Source: Candidatus Intricatilinea gracilis
GTDB lineage: Bacteria; Pseudomonadota; Gammaproteobacteria; Burkholderiales; Burkholderiaceae_C
Assembly: GCA_016702605.1 (NCBI GenBank)
Contig: JADJDQ010000003.1
Span: 124,001 to 188,000, forward strand
Direction: 5' to 3'
DNA: 64,000 bases
The position numbers and the translations under genes were made by a program. Of the stretch, positions 9,184-20,862 are shown in pieces. The notes beneath the pieces are model-generated. The model was given only the letters and a program-made list of their open reading frames with translations. It did not search any database and was not told where the DNA came from. Positions within the stretch are counted from its first letter, which is position 1, and each line of letters opens with the position of its first letter.

Positions 9184-10854
9184 TCAGTCGCGGGCGTAGA
9201 TGTCCACGTTCTTCGTTTCGGGCAGGAACAACATGCCGATCACGAAGGTTGCACCCGCAATCACGATCGGATACAGCAGCCCGTTATACATATTGCCGGT
9301 CTGCGCGACGATGGCAAAGGCAGCGGTAGGCAACAGACCGCCGAACCAACCATTGCCGATGTGATACGGCAAGCTCATTGACGTGTAGCGTATGCGTGTC
9401 GGGAACAGCTCGACGAGGGCCGCTGCGATGGGTCCGTAGACCATGGTGACGTAGATCATCAGCAAGCTCAGGATCGCGACGATCCGCAGGGAATCGATCT
9501 TTGCGGGGTCGGCTCTTTTCGGGTAACCAGCCTGCTCCAACGCATCGGTGACAGCGCGCCGGAACGCCTCGTCCTTGACGCGTGCCTCACCCGCAGACAG
9601 TCCGCGCAAGTCGTGGCTATCGATCACGCGATCTCCCACCGCGATACGCGCGAGACCGTTGCCGGGCAACACGTCATAACTGACCGAGGCACCTGCCAGC
9701 AACTGCTTGGCCACGTCGCAGGAACTGGTGAAGCGCGCAGCGCCCGTCGGATTGAACAGGAACGAGCACTCGCGCGCGTCGGCGGTGACCGTCACACGAC
9801 TGCTCGCCTGCGCCCGAGCCAGATCGGGGTTGGCCGCATCGGTCAGCGCATGGAAAAGTGGCCAGTAGGTTGCGGCAGCCAGCAGGCAACCGGCCATGAT
9901 GATGGGCTTGCGGCCGATCCGGTCGGAAAGCGTGCCGAAGATGACGAAGAACGGTGTGCCGATCAGCAGCGAGCAGGCAATCAGAAGATTGGCAGTTGTC
10001 GCTTCGACCTTCAGGGCATGCGTGAGGAAGAACAGGGCAAAGAACTGGCCGGTGTACCAGACCACCGCCTGTCCAGCCGTCATCCCCAGCAGGGCAAGGA
10101 TGACCACGCGCAGGTTGCGCCAACGGCCGAAGGATTCGGTGATCGGAGCCCTCGATGTACGTCCGTTCTCCTTCATGCGCTTGAAGGCAGGGGACTCGTT
10201 CATGCTCAGGCGCACCCAGATGCTGACCGCCAGCAGCACGATCGACAGCAGGAAGGGCAGGCGCCAACCCCAGTCGGCGAATGCCACTTCACCCATCATG
10301 CGTTGAAGCCCCTGGATCACCGCCAGCGACAGGAAGAGCCCCAGAGTCGCGGTGATCTGTATCCAGGATGTGTAGGCCCCGCGTTTTCCTTGTGGCGCGT
10401 GTTCGGCGACATAGGTGGCCGCACCACCATACTCACCGCCCAAGGCCAATCCCTGCAGCAGGCGTAGTGCGATCAGCAGCACTGGCGCCAACACGCCGAT
10501 GGACTCGTAGTTGGGCAGCAGGCCGACGATGAAGGTCGACAGGCCCATGATGAGGATCGTCACCAGGAAGGTGTATTTGCGTCCGATCATGTCGCCCAGT
10601 CGGCCGAACAGCAGGGCACCGAAAGGCCGCACGATGAAACCGGCGGCAAATGCAAGCAGCGCGAAGATGAACGCCGAATTGGTATCCAGTGCGGCGAAGA
10701 ACTGCTTGGCGATGATCGGCGCCAGTGCGCCGTAGAGGTAGAAGTCGTACCACTCGAAGACGGTACCCAGCGAAGACGCAAAGACGACCTTGCGCTCTTC
10801 GCCGCTCATGCCGGGACGCGGCGTACTCACCGAACGCGTCGGGGCTGCAGTCAT
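9184..10854 (-). CDS. MHS-family MFS transporter (ProP/ShiA-like)
   Basis: A 556-residue 12-helix major facilitator of the metabolite:H+ symporter family. The signature FEWYDFYLYG is near residue 33, with GRLGDMIGRK in the first cytoplasmic loop and ALRLLQGLALGGEYGGA in helix 4. The likely role is proton-coupled uptake of an organic acid or osmolyte; the exact substrate cannot be read. Unusually, a soluble segment of about 110 residues (about 350-460) with two cysteines is inserted after GRKPIIMAG and before the last helices. An AGGAG site precedes the ATG. It is transcribed divergently from the second DUF294 gene. Confidence 0.87.
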   Translation of the reverse strand: MTAAPTRSVSTPRPGMSGEERKVVFASSLGTVFEWYDFYLYGALAPIIAKQFFAALDTNSAFIFALLAFAAGFIVRPFGALLFGRLGDMIGRKYTFLVTILIMGLSTFIVGLLPNYESIGVLAPVLLIALRLLQGLALGGEYGGAATYVAEHAPQGKRGAYTSWIQITATLGLFLSLAVIQGLQRMMGEVAFADWGWRLPFLLSIVLLAVSIWVRLSMNESPAFKRMKENGRTSRAPITESFGRWRNLRVVILALLGMTAGQAVVWYTGQFFALFFLTHALKVEATTANLLIACSLLIGTPFFVIFGTLSDRIGRKPIIMAGCLLAAATYWPLFHALTDAANPDLARAQASSRVTVTADARECSFLFNPTGAARFTSSCDVAKQLLAGASVSYDVLPGNGLARIAVGDRVIDSHDLRGLSAGEARVKDEAFRRAVTDALEQAGYPKRADPAKIDSLRIVAILSLLMIYVTMVYGPIAAALVELFPTRIRYTSMSLPYHIGNGWFGGLLPTAAFAIVAQTGNMYNGLLYPIVIAGATFVIGMLFLPETKNVDIYARD

Positions 10855-11048
10855 GTCGTCTCCTGGTGACCCGTGAGGGTCTGTGATTTGGTTCGAACGG
10901 CGCCGACTGTTCCCGCGAAGCCTGACCCCGGGCTGACATCGACAGGCCCTGCCGAAGGTGCATCGCCGCAGCTCTGCTCGAGCAGGAGTAGGCGCCCGAG
11001 TTGGCTCAGGGCAAGCGCTGCGTCTTTGCCAGCATTTACAGTGAGCCG

Positions 11049-12965
11049 ATGCGTGTATCTGCCTTCACCCCAGCCCGCCTGGCCGCCTCGATGGTCGGCC
11101 ACCGCCTTTTCGGCCCGCTCGACAAGACGCAGCAAGTCGAGTTGTCGAGCGAGTTGCTCGTACGCGCCTGCGCAAGCGCCAGCGAAGTGAACGTGCACGA
11201 TGAACAGGGTGTCACCTTGTGCTGGTTGATCGAGGGTGAGGTCGAGGCCACTGCGCGTGACGGTGCAGCCCGCGTGGTGTTGCAGGTCGGCGAGGTCTTC
11301 GGTCCGCAAGTCGATGCCGAGTCCTGGTGCTGGCGGAGTCTGACTCCATGCATCGTGGCCTGGTTGCCACATCCAGCCTTGCGGCGCTGGATGCAGCGGC
11401 TGCCGGCCTGGGCCTATCACCTGCCTGCGCTGTCTTTCGACCTGAACGACCAGCAGCAGGCTCGCGTGCAAACGGGCGAGGCGCCCGGCCAAGCAGACAA
11501 ACCCCGCGAGGCCCCGGGGCCAGCCCTGGAAGATGACCAGCACCTCAGCTTGCTGACGCGCCCGCTAGGCAGTCTGGCTTGGCGTACGCCGATCACCGTG
11601 GCGCCCACGGTGACCATCCGCGAGGCGGCACAGACCATGCGGCAGGAGCGTGTGTCCTCGGTGCTGATCGTCGAGCAGGACCATCTCTTCGGGCTGGTGA
11701 CCGATCGTGACTTGCGCAATCGTGTGGTCGCTGCCGGCCTGGATCCATCGCGCCCGTTGCTCGAGATTGCCACCCTGGCGCCACTGGCGCTTCAGCAGCA
11801 ACAGCCGGCTTTCGAGGCCCTGTTGCTGATGGCTCGCCACAACATCCACCACGTGCCGGTGCTCGACGGCCATCGGGTCACGGGCATGATCACCGCCACC
11901 GATCTGGCCGAGCAGCACAGCACGTCGGCGGTCTACCTGGTCGGCGAGATCCACAAGCAAAACACGGTCGAAGGATTGGTTGCGACCGTCGCCAAGGTGC
12001 CGCAACTGCAACGCAGTCTGGCGGCAGCCGGCGCCAGCGCCTACAGCAGTGGCCATATCGTCACGGCGATCACGGATGCGTTGACCACACGGCTGCTGCA
12101 GCTGGGCGAGTCCCGCCTGGGGCCGCCACCGGTGGACTACGTGTGGGGCGCCGCTGGCTCACAGGCCCGCCACGAGCAGACGGCCAGGTCGGACCAGGAC
12201 AACTGCATGATGCTCGACGACGCCTACGACCCGCAGGTGCACGGCGCGTATTTCGAGGCGCTTGCGCGCTGGACCTGTGACGGCCTGGCAGCTTGTGGCT
12301 ACGTGCATTGCCCGGGCGAGATGATGGCGATGACCTCGCAGTGGCGCCAGCCACGCGCACGCTGGGCGCAGTACTTCAGGCGCTGGGTCGAGCAGCCCGA
12401 GCCCAAGGCGCTCATGCTGACCTGCGTGTTCTTCGACCTGCGCGCGATCTACGGCAAGGCCACACTGCTCGATAGCCTGCGTCATGAGGTGCTGCAGGCC
12501 ACACGCGGCAACGGCATCTTCCTTGCGTACATGGTCAGCAACGCCTTGTCGCACCAGCCGCCGATCGGCATGTTCGGTCAGCTCTCGACCACACGTAGCG
12601 GCGAACACCGCGGCACCGTGGACCTCAAGCACAGCGGCATCGTGCCCATCATCGATCTGGCGCGTGTCTACGCGCTGGCCGGCGCCATCGAGGCAGTCAA
12701 CACCCACGACCGCTTGCTCGCGGCCTCGGCCAGCGGCGAGATCAGCGCCGAGTCGGCGCACGACCTGCGCGGCGCGCTCGAGTATCTGGCGGGCCTGCGA
12801 ATTCGACACCAGGCGCGTCAGATGAGTGCCGGGCAGCGCCCAGACAACTATCTGGATCCGACCCGCCTGTCCAACTTCGAACGCACCCAGCTCAAGGACG
12901 CCTTCGCAGTGGTGCAAAGGCTGCAAGGTGTGCTCAGCCAGCGTTACACCGCTGGGCGATTCTGA
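11049..12965 (+). CDS. cNMP-binding/CBS/DUF294 putative nucleotidyltransferase (copy 2)
   Basis: A 638-residue paralogue of the protein at 483-2342, same architecture: degenerate cNMP-like N-terminal domain, CBS pair (about 170-300, including VTDRDLRNRVV and ITATDLAEQHS), DUF294 domain with GAAGSQARHEQ and RSDQDNCMM, and a DUF294_C region. The nucleotidyltransferase-type G-S...D-x-D residues are retained. I chose the ATG at 11049 because it aligns with the start of copy 1; an in-frame TTG at 11001 behind an AGGAG is an alternative. It diverges from the MHS gene and converges on the SulP gene. Confidence 0.85.
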   Translation: MRVSAFTPARLAASMVGHRLFGPLDKTQQVELSSELLVRACASASEVNVHDEQGVTLCWLIEGEVEATARDGAARVVLQVGEVFGPQVDAESWCWRSLTPCIVAWLPHPALRRWMQRLPAWAYHLPALSFDLNDQQQARVQTGEAPGQADKPREAPGPALEDDQHLSLLTRPLGSLAWRTPITVAPTVTIREAAQTMRQERVSSVLIVEQDHLFGLVTDRDLRNRVVAAGLDPSRPLLEIATLAPLALQQQQPAFEALLLMARHNIHHVPVLDGHRVTGMITATDLAEQHSTSAVYLVGEIHKQNTVEGLVATVAKVPQLQRSLAAAGASAYSSGHIVTAITDALTTRLLQLGESRLGPPPVDYVWGAAGSQARHEQTARSDQDNCMMLDDAYDPQVHGAYFEALARWTCDGLAACGYVHCPGEMMAMTSQWRQPRARWAQYFRRWVEQPEPKALMLTCVFFDLRAIYGKATLLDSLRHEVLQATRGNGIFLAYMVSNALSHQPPIGMFGQLSTTRSGEHRGTVDLKHSGIVPIIDLARVYALAGAIEAVNTHDRLLAASASGEISAESAHDLRGALEYLAGLRIRHQARQMSAGQRPDNYLDPTRLSNFERTQLKDAFAVVQRLQGVLSQRYTAGRF

Positions 12966-13007
12966 TCGGGCGATCCCGTCCCTTGCCGGGCCCGCGGGCC
13001 AGTGAGC

Positions 13008-14735
<1,728 letters not shown>

Positions 14736-14748
14736 CGGTGAGGGCTTC

Positions 14749-16944
14749 TCAGTATTTCAGACGAGCGTAGTAGGACTGTTGCGCCGCGGTGCGGGCCTGA
14801 CCCAGCGTCTCGATGCCCAGACCCTGCAGCAGCGGAATCATGCGCAGGAAGACGTCGGCCGTGGCCAGCGCATCACCCAGCGCGGTATGACGGCCGACCA
14901 CCGGGATGTCGAACCGCTCGGCAATGGCCTCGAGCCGGTGTGACTCCTGGTTCGGGTGGATCAGCGCCGACAGCAGCAAGGTGTCGAGCACCGGCTGGTC
15001 GAAGACCACCCCGGTCGATGCCTGCTTGAGTTGCAGGAACCGCATGTCGAAGGCCGCGTTGTGTGCCACCAGCACCGTGTCCTGGGCATAGGCGTGAAAG
15101 GCAGGCAGCACCTGGTCCAGCGTCGGCTTGCCGGCAACCATCGCAGGCGTGATGCCGTGGATCGGGATGGTGGCCGCGGGAATGCCGCGGCGCGGATCGA
15201 CCAGCTGGTCGAAGCTCTCCTGGCGGCGCAGCTTGCCGCCGGAGATACGTGTGGCGCCGATCTGGATGATCTCGTCGCCGCCGCGGGGGTCCAGACCGGT
15301 CGTCTCGGTGTCGAACACGGTGTAGGCCAGGTCGATCAGGCGTCGATCGTCCAGCGCGTGGTTCTGCTCGCTGGCCTGGAACAGGTCGAAGTCGTAGAAC
15401 TCGGGCCTGCTGTCGTTCTGCTTCGGGCGTGTGGCCTGGTCAGCCTCCTGCGGCGCGGCCTGCGGCAGCAGGAAGCGGAAGAAGGCCCGGTGGCGCACCC
15501 GCTCTCGCTCGAACCAGAACTCGCCGCCGTGGCGCTCGACCACGTCGCGCACGCTCAGCGGGCTGGTCTGCTCGGCCAGGCGCATGGCGTCGAGCTCCCA
15601 GCTCATCACGGTCTCGGTGGACAGCGCTTGTCCGGCCCAGATCAGGTCCAGGTGCACATGGACCGCACTGGCCGCCTGCAGGCGCAGCAAGACCTGACGG
15701 GTCTCGAACTCATCACCCAGCCGGGCACTGAGGTAGTTCAGCGCCAGCAGCAACGAGTAGCTGTCGACCTTGAGCCACAGGCCGGGATCGACCGCGTCGA
15801 CCACCGCGCGCAAGCCGGTCTGCGCCTCGATGCGGCGCTGCGCCGCAGCGATCAGGTCGGTGCCGAGCATTTCCTCCAGCGGCCAGCGGGTCTTGATGCC
15901 TGCCGTGGCCTGACCGGCCGAGCTGGTGATGCGTTCGGCCATCGCCCGGGTCTCGTCGCGAATCACGCCCAGAAACCGCTGGCGCAAGGCCTCGTCCAGC
16001 TCGGCCTCGTCGAGCATCTCGACAGCCATCTGCAGGTTGGCCAGTGAACCGCGCTGGCCTTCGGTGAGCCCGTGCACGAGCTGGTCGCGCAGGTTGTCCT
16101 GCTCGTAGTCGCGGGTGACGTTGTCGAGCATGAGCACGAAGCCGGCCAAGGCATCGGGCGCCGGCGCAACCTCGCTCGCGCCTGCCACCGCACGCACCGG
16201 GGCCATCTGCACCCTCAGCAGCTGGCCCGAACGGGTGACGGTGAGGAACTGCGCGGACGGGCTCTCCGCTCCGCGCAGCAAGCGCTGCTGGATGCGCTCG
16301 AGTGCGTGAGCGATCAGCTGTCGGTCGAGCACCGCGTGGATCGACCGCCCCAGGCCGAGCAGCTCGGCGCCGTCGGCCAGCGTCGGCGCACTCGACAAGG
16401 CCCGGAACTGCAGTCGTGCGCGGTTGTTGTAGAGCAACACCCGACCGTCGAGCTTGCAGACCACCACACTTTGCGTGAGCTCGGCCATCAGCGCTGCCAG
16501 CTGACTGCGCTCGAGCTCGACACTGCGGCTGGCCGCGGCGACCTGGGCGGCGATGTCGGCGCGCAGCGCCGTGCGCTGCGCCAGCAGCACGTTGATGGCT
16601 GCGGTCAGTTCGGCCACCTCGGCACCAGCGCCGGCGGGGGCCTCGAGCTCGCGCTGCTGCGAGCTGCCGGCCTGCACGAGCAGGGCTTCGGTCAAGCGCG
16701 CCGGCCCGGCCACACGTGGCCACACCCAGCGCAGCAGCGCCCCACCCAGCAGCACCAGGCCCAGCAGCAGTGCCGGCACCAGCAGCAGCCAGCTCGCACC
16801 GATCAGTTCGACCAGCGAGGCGCGCTCGGCACCCGACAGGGTGAGGCCGAGCAGCCCACCGGCAAACGCCAGCCACACCAGCTGGGCCAGGGCCGCACCG
16901 GCCAGACAACGCATTAGCCAGCGGCGGGCACGCTGGGCATTCAT
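14749..16944 (-). CDS. Membrane-bound PAS/pseudo-kinase fused to DEDDh exonuclease
   Basis: A 731-residue fusion. Two membrane helices (about 13-36 and 47-70) lead to a PAS-like sensor (about 150-260), a helical region placed where a histidine kinase dimerisation domain would be (about 265-330) and a degenerate ATPase-like region (about 350-480). The H-box position reads EGQRGSLANLQ, so the phosphorylatable histidine appears lost. The C-terminal 190 residues form an intact exonuclease: FDTETTGLD, HNAAFDMRFLQ and HTALGDALATAD. This would couple membrane sensing to nucleolytic output. The ATG overlaps the response-regulator stop by four bases. Confidence 0.85.
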   Translation of the reverse strand: MNAQRARRWLMRCLAGAALAQLVWLAFAGGLLGLTLSGAERASLVELIGASWLLLVPALLLGLVLLGGALLRWVWPRVAGPARLTEALLVQAGSSQQRELEAPAGAGAEVAELTAAINVLLAQRTALRADIAAQVAAASRSVELERSQLAALMAELTQSVVVCKLDGRVLLYNNRARLQFRALSSAPTLADGAELLGLGRSIHAVLDRQLIAHALERIQQRLLRGAESPSAQFLTVTRSGQLLRVQMAPVRAVAGASEVAPAPDALAGFVLMLDNVTRDYEQDNLRDQLVHGLTEGQRGSLANLQMAVEMLDEAELDEALRQRFLGVIRDETRAMAERITSSAGQATAGIKTRWPLEEMLGTDLIAAAQRRIEAQTGLRAVVDAVDPGLWLKVDSYSLLLALNYLSARLGDEFETRQVLLRLQAASAVHVHLDLIWAGQALSTETVMSWELDAMRLAEQTSPLSVRDVVERHGGEFWFERERVRHRAFFRFLLPQAAPQEADQATRPKQNDSRPEFYDFDLFQASEQNHALDDRRLIDLAYTVFDTETTGLDPRGGDEIIQIGATRISGGKLRRQESFDQLVDPRRGIPAATIPIHGITPAMVAGKPTLDQVLPAFHAYAQDTVLVAHNAAFDMRFLQLKQASTGVVFDQPVLDTLLLSALIHPNQESHRLEAIAERFDIPVVGRHTALGDALATADVFLRMIPLLQGLGIETLGQARTAAQQSYYARLKY

Positions 16945-17318
16945 CGCGGCTGGTCCAGCAACATGCCGCGCACCCGCTCGACCAGTTCGCGCGTCGAGAA
17001 GGGCTTGGTCATGTAGCCGTCGGCGCCCAGCGCCAGGCCCTTGGCGACATCGGTATCACGACCCTTGGCAGTCAACATCAGGATGCGCAGGCCGGCAAAG
17101 CGCTCGTCGGCACGCAGCGACTGGCACACGTCGAAGCCGCTCATGCGCGGCATCATCACGTCGAGCAGCAGCAGATCGGGGCAATCCGCGGCCACAGCGT
17201 CGAGCGTCTCCTGGCCATCACGCGCCACACGCACCGCGTAGCCTTCGCGCTTCATCAGGTATTCGAGCGAGATCAGGATGTTGGGCTCGTCATCGGCTAT
17301 CAGTATCTTGTGCGACAT
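16941..17318 (-). CDS. Stand-alone receiver (CheY-like) response regulator
   Basis: A 125-residue receiver domain with no output domain. The acidic pocket ADDEPN, phospho-acceptor Asp in LLLLDVMMPRMSG, the Thr in MLTAKG and the Lys in MTKPFS are all present. The start MSHKILIADDEPN was chosen because it is the natural receiver N-terminus; an upstream extension in the frame overlaps the kinase and has no domain character. The gene overlaps the SSS-domain kinase at its 5' end by about 29 bp and the exonuclease fusion at its 3' end by 4 bp, so it is presumably phosphorylated by that kinase. Confidence 0.88.
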   Translation of the reverse strand: MSHKILIADDEPNILISLEYLMKREGYAVRVARDGQETLDAVAADCPDLLLLDVMMPRMSGFDVCQSLRADERFAGLRILMLTAKGRDTDVAKGLALGADGYMTKPFSTRELVERVRGMLLDQPR

Positions 17319-20119
17319 CGTTGCTCGTCTCCTCATGAGGTGTTGTTGCTCGGCCCTGGTCGGCTGCGGCCGGCCAGGGCAAGGTGAAGGCGAAACTCGC
17401 ACCTGCACCCGCCTCACCTAGCCCGGTGCCGGGCGGCTCCAGGACGATGTGGCCACCGTAGTGTTCGATGATCTGCTTGCAGATCGGCAAGCCCAGCCCC
17501 GTACTGTGCGGCTTGGCGATGCCGTCGCTGCCCTGCCGGAACTTCTCGAACACCAGCGCACGTTCGGCGTCGGGCACGCCCGGGCCATCGTCGCGCACGC
17601 GAAAGTTCAGGCCCTGGCTGTCGCCGTGCAGGCTCAGCTCGATGTGCCCGGTTTGCGGCGGTGCGAATTTGGCCGCGTTCGACAGCAGGTTGACCAGCAC
17701 CTGCATCAGCCGATCGGCGTCCAGCACCAGCCTGGGCAGTGCAGGATCGGACGCCTGCAGGTCCAGGCGCAGGCTCAGGCCCCGTTCGCGCAGCATCTCG
17801 GCCAGGGTCTGAGCGGCGCGCTCGGCCAACTGGCACGGGTCGACAGGTTCGTCGAACCAGGCTGCATGGCCGGACTCGATCTTGGCCAGATCGAGCACCT
17901 GGTTGACCAGACGCGACAGGCGCTTGGACTCTGCCACCACGATGGCGAGGAACTGCTCGCTGCTCGATCGCCATGTCGGGCTCGTCCCGCATCAACTCGG
18001 CCAGCGCTCGGATCGACGTCAGCGGCGTGCGCAGCTCATGCGTCATCGACGACATGAAGTCGTCCTTGAGCCGGTCCAGGCTCTGCAGCTGCGCGTTGGC
18101 CGTCTGCAGCTCGGCTGTGGCCCGGCGCAGCGACTCGCGCTGCGCCTCGAGCTCCAGCGAATAGGCGCGCAGCTGTGATGCCTCGTCGACGATGCGCAGC
18201 ACGTCGTCCAGGCCCAGGGTGTCCTCGTCCACCGCCGAGGCCACCATCACCCGTGCCGAGGCGCTGCCGATCGCTCCGGCAAGCTGGCGCTCGACATGGT
18301 GCACCAGCCGGGCGTCGGGCTGAAGCGCCGATACCTCGCTCAGGCCGCGCTCGGCAGCGTGGCGCTGCAGCAGTTCATCGGCTCGCGCCTCGCCGAGAAA
18401 ACGCGCAGCGAGCGCACGCAGATCGGCAACCCGGGCGCGGCCACGCCAGAACAACGGCGCCTGGCCACCCTGGCCATCTGCACCCAGATGCTGCTCGACC
18501 TCGACGAAAAGCAGCGCCTGGCTGGCCTCGATCGCGCTGGGCCGGCGCGCCAGTGAGACACCGATGTACGCGCCCACATTGGCCAGCAGGCTCCAGAACA
18601 GGGAGTGCGTCAGGTTGTCCAGCCCGCCGAGCGCAAACAGCTGCTCGGGCCGCAGCAAGGTCAGTCCCCAGGGTCCGTGGGCAAGGAAGTCCTGGGTCAG
18701 CACCCAGCCCGACTTGGCCAGCGACGGCAGCATCAGGGTGTAGACCCAGACCAGGAACCCGGCGCACAGGCCGATCAGCGCGCCGGCACGGGTGGCACCG
18801 CGCCAATACATGCCGCCCAGCACAGCGGGCGCGAACTGGGCGACGGCAGCGAAACTGATCAGCCCGATGCTGACCAGCGCATAGGCCTCGCCAGCCAGGT
18901 GGTAGTAGAGGTAGCCCAGCAGCAGGATGCCGACGATGGCCGCGCGCCGGATGCCCAGCAGCAGGCCGCTGAGATCACCGGCCTGGGCCCAGCGTGCATG
19001 CCGCAGCAGCAGCGGCATCACCAGGTCGTTGCAGACCATCGTGGAGACCGCGATCGCCTCGACGATCACCATGCCGGTGGCCGCCGACAGTCCGCCGACG
19101 AATGCGACCAGGGCCAGCCCCGGCCAGCCGGCTGTCAGCGGCAGGCTGATGACGAAACCGTCGGCCTTGCCCACCGCGTCCGGTCCGAAGTGCATCAAGC
19201 CGGCAAGTGCGATCGGCAGCACGAACAGGTTGATCAGCAGCAGATAGGCCGGAAACGCCCAGGCCGCCCGCTTGAGGTGGCGTTCGTCGACGTTCTCGAC
19301 CACCAGCACCTGGAACTGGCGCGGCAGGAACACCACCGACAGCATCGACAGCAGGGTCAGCGCGAACCACTGTGCATAAGGAAAGTCGCGCCCCTGCGAC
19401 AGGCGCAGCAGGCCTTGGAGCTCAGGTGACGCAGCAGCTCGGGCAAACAGATCGCGTGCGCCGTCATGCAGTCCCCAGACCACCGCGACACCCACAGCCA
19501 GAAAGGCCAGCAGCTTGACGAGTGACTCGAACGCAATCGCCAGCACCATGCCTTCGTGGCGCTCGGTGTTGTCGAGATGCCGGGTGCCGAAGAGGATGGT
19601 GAAGCCAGCCAGGGCCAGCGCCACGTAAAGTGCACCGTCGCTCCACCATTGAGCACCCGGACCGCCGACCGGCACGCCGGTCATCAGCGCATAACCACCA
19701 GCCACTGCCTTGAGCTGCAAGGCGATGTAGGGCACGATGCCCACCACCGTGATCAGTGTGACCAGGCCGGCCAGCAACGGGCTCTTGCCATAACGGCTGG
19801 CGACGAAGTCGGCGATCGAGGTGATGCGGTAGGCGCGCGAGATGCGCAGCAGCTTGCGCAGTACCGTCCACGCCAGGATCATCGCCAGCATCGGGCCGAG
19901 GTAGATGGGCAGGAACCACACACCGCCGCTGGCCGCACGACCGACGCTGCCGAAGTAGGTCCACGCGGTGCAGTAGACCGCCAGCGACAAGGTGTAGATC
20001 CAGGCATTGCCGATCAGCGAACGCCCGGCCGCCGCCCGGCGATCGCCCCACCAGGCCACCGCAAACAGCAGCCCCAGGTAGAGCAACGAGGCGCCGAGCA
20101 CCACGGCGGGCGCGATCAT
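17290..20119 (-). pseudogene. CrbS/CbrA-like SSS-domain sensor histidine kinase, frameshifted
   Basis: A sensor kinase of about 940 residues split over two frames. Residues 1-500 are an SSS transporter-like domain with about 13 helices; a STAC-type linker follows, then a coiled coil and HisKA with SSMTHELRTPLTSI. After MRDEPDMAIEQ, near 17959, the frame shifts (equivalent to one inserted or two missing bases); the continuation in the new frame starts EQFLAIVVAESKRL and carries LVNLLSNAAKF, DDGPGVPD and STGLGLPICKQI. Relatives (CbrA, CrbS/MxtR) sense amino acids or acetate and control acs and symporter genes. The shift is either a real mutation, which would remove the ATPase domain, or a sequence error. 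Confidence 0.85.
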
Positions 20120-20123
20120 CGCG

Positions 20124-20312
20124 TCACCGCTCCAGCAGCCAGGCCAGCGTAGCGATCAAGGCAGCCCAGATCAGGAACAAGGCGCTTGGGAACAGCGGCA
20201 GGCCCAGCACCAGCGCGTCATGGTCCCACAGCGCCAGGAGCGGAAAGTTCAGCAGCATCAGCGCCAGCGCGAACAAGGCGACGAGGCGCTGGCTGAGCAA
20301 GGGAGTGCGCAT
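20124..20312 (-). CDS. Small two-helix membrane protein
   Basis: A 62-residue protein made almost entirely of two hydrophobic helices: LVALFALALMLLNFPLLAL and a second running through PSALFLIWAALIATLAWLL. I do not recognise a named family with certainty. It ends 4 bp before the SSS-domain kinase start, so the two are surely cotranscribed and the small protein may be an accessory subunit, as YjcH and DUF4212 proteins are for symporters. The ATG at 20312 places the hydrophobic helix close to the N-terminus; the longer open frame upstream overlaps the preceding gene and is low in hydrophobicity. Confidence 0.7.
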   Translation of the reverse strand: MRTPLLSQRLVALFALALMLLNFPLLALWDHDALVLGLPLFPSALFLIWAALIATLAWLLER

Positions 20313-20346
20313 GGCGCGGATCGCGCTCAGGGCCGGCAGCGCTGCG

Positions 20347-20739
20347 TCAGGTACGCCCGCCGTCGACCGGCGCAATGTTGCTGGCAGCACCGGCAGCCTG
20401 CTTGTCCTTGATATGGGCGTGCCGACTGAGCGCGAAACCGACGAAGAACTTGCACCAGATCGTCGATCCGGCAATCGCCGTCCAGGTGTCGTACGGCAGG
20501 CCGAAGGCCACGACCGCGACGATCACATAAGCGACCGTCAAACCGGCCAACCCGTTGATGGCCATCTCGTAAGGTGCCCAACGCGCCGGATCCTGGGGCG
20601 CTACCCCGTGCCGCAGGGCGACTTCGCTGAAATCGCGCTGCACCAGGATGCGCCAGGCACGGCGCAACCAGAAAAAGGCCATCGGGAAAAGGGCCAGATA
20701 AAGCAGCCAGGTCATGGCCACGCCGACATCGAACGTCAT
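20347..20739 (-). CDS. Hypothetical membrane protein, first gene of kinase operon
   Basis: A 130-residue protein with about three hydrophobic segments: one at the N-terminus (TWLLYLALFPMAFFWL), a second around INGLAGLTVAYVIVAVVAF and a weaker third near TIWCKFFVGFAL. A GAGGAG ribosome-binding site sits upstream of the ATG at 20739. It lies 34 bp ahead of the small two-helix protein and begins the operon that includes the SSS-domain kinase. No known function; its position suggests a membrane partner of the sensor. Confidence 0.75.
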   Translation of the reverse strand: MTFDVGVAMTWLLYLALFPMAFFWLRRAWRILVQRDFSEVALRHGVAPQDPARWAPYEMAINGLAGLTVAYVIVAVVAFGLPYDTWTAIAGSTIWCKFFVGFALSRHAHIKDKQAAGAASNIAPVDGGRT

Positions 20740-20862
20740 GGTCGTCTCCTCGGTCACGGCTGGACCGTGTCTTGTCTGATGCCGTGGCAGCGCAGCTGTC
20801 ACCGCATCAGACCCGTGTGCCTGCCAAGGGCAACACGTGTGTTGTATGAATAGCAAGTCCGG

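Noticed and set aside
8819..9199. Several overlapping open frames between yjcH and the MHS transporter gene
   Set aside because: Arg/Cys/Pro-rich translations with no family motif, no convincing ribosome-binding site and mutual overlap; typical of GC-rich shadow frames.
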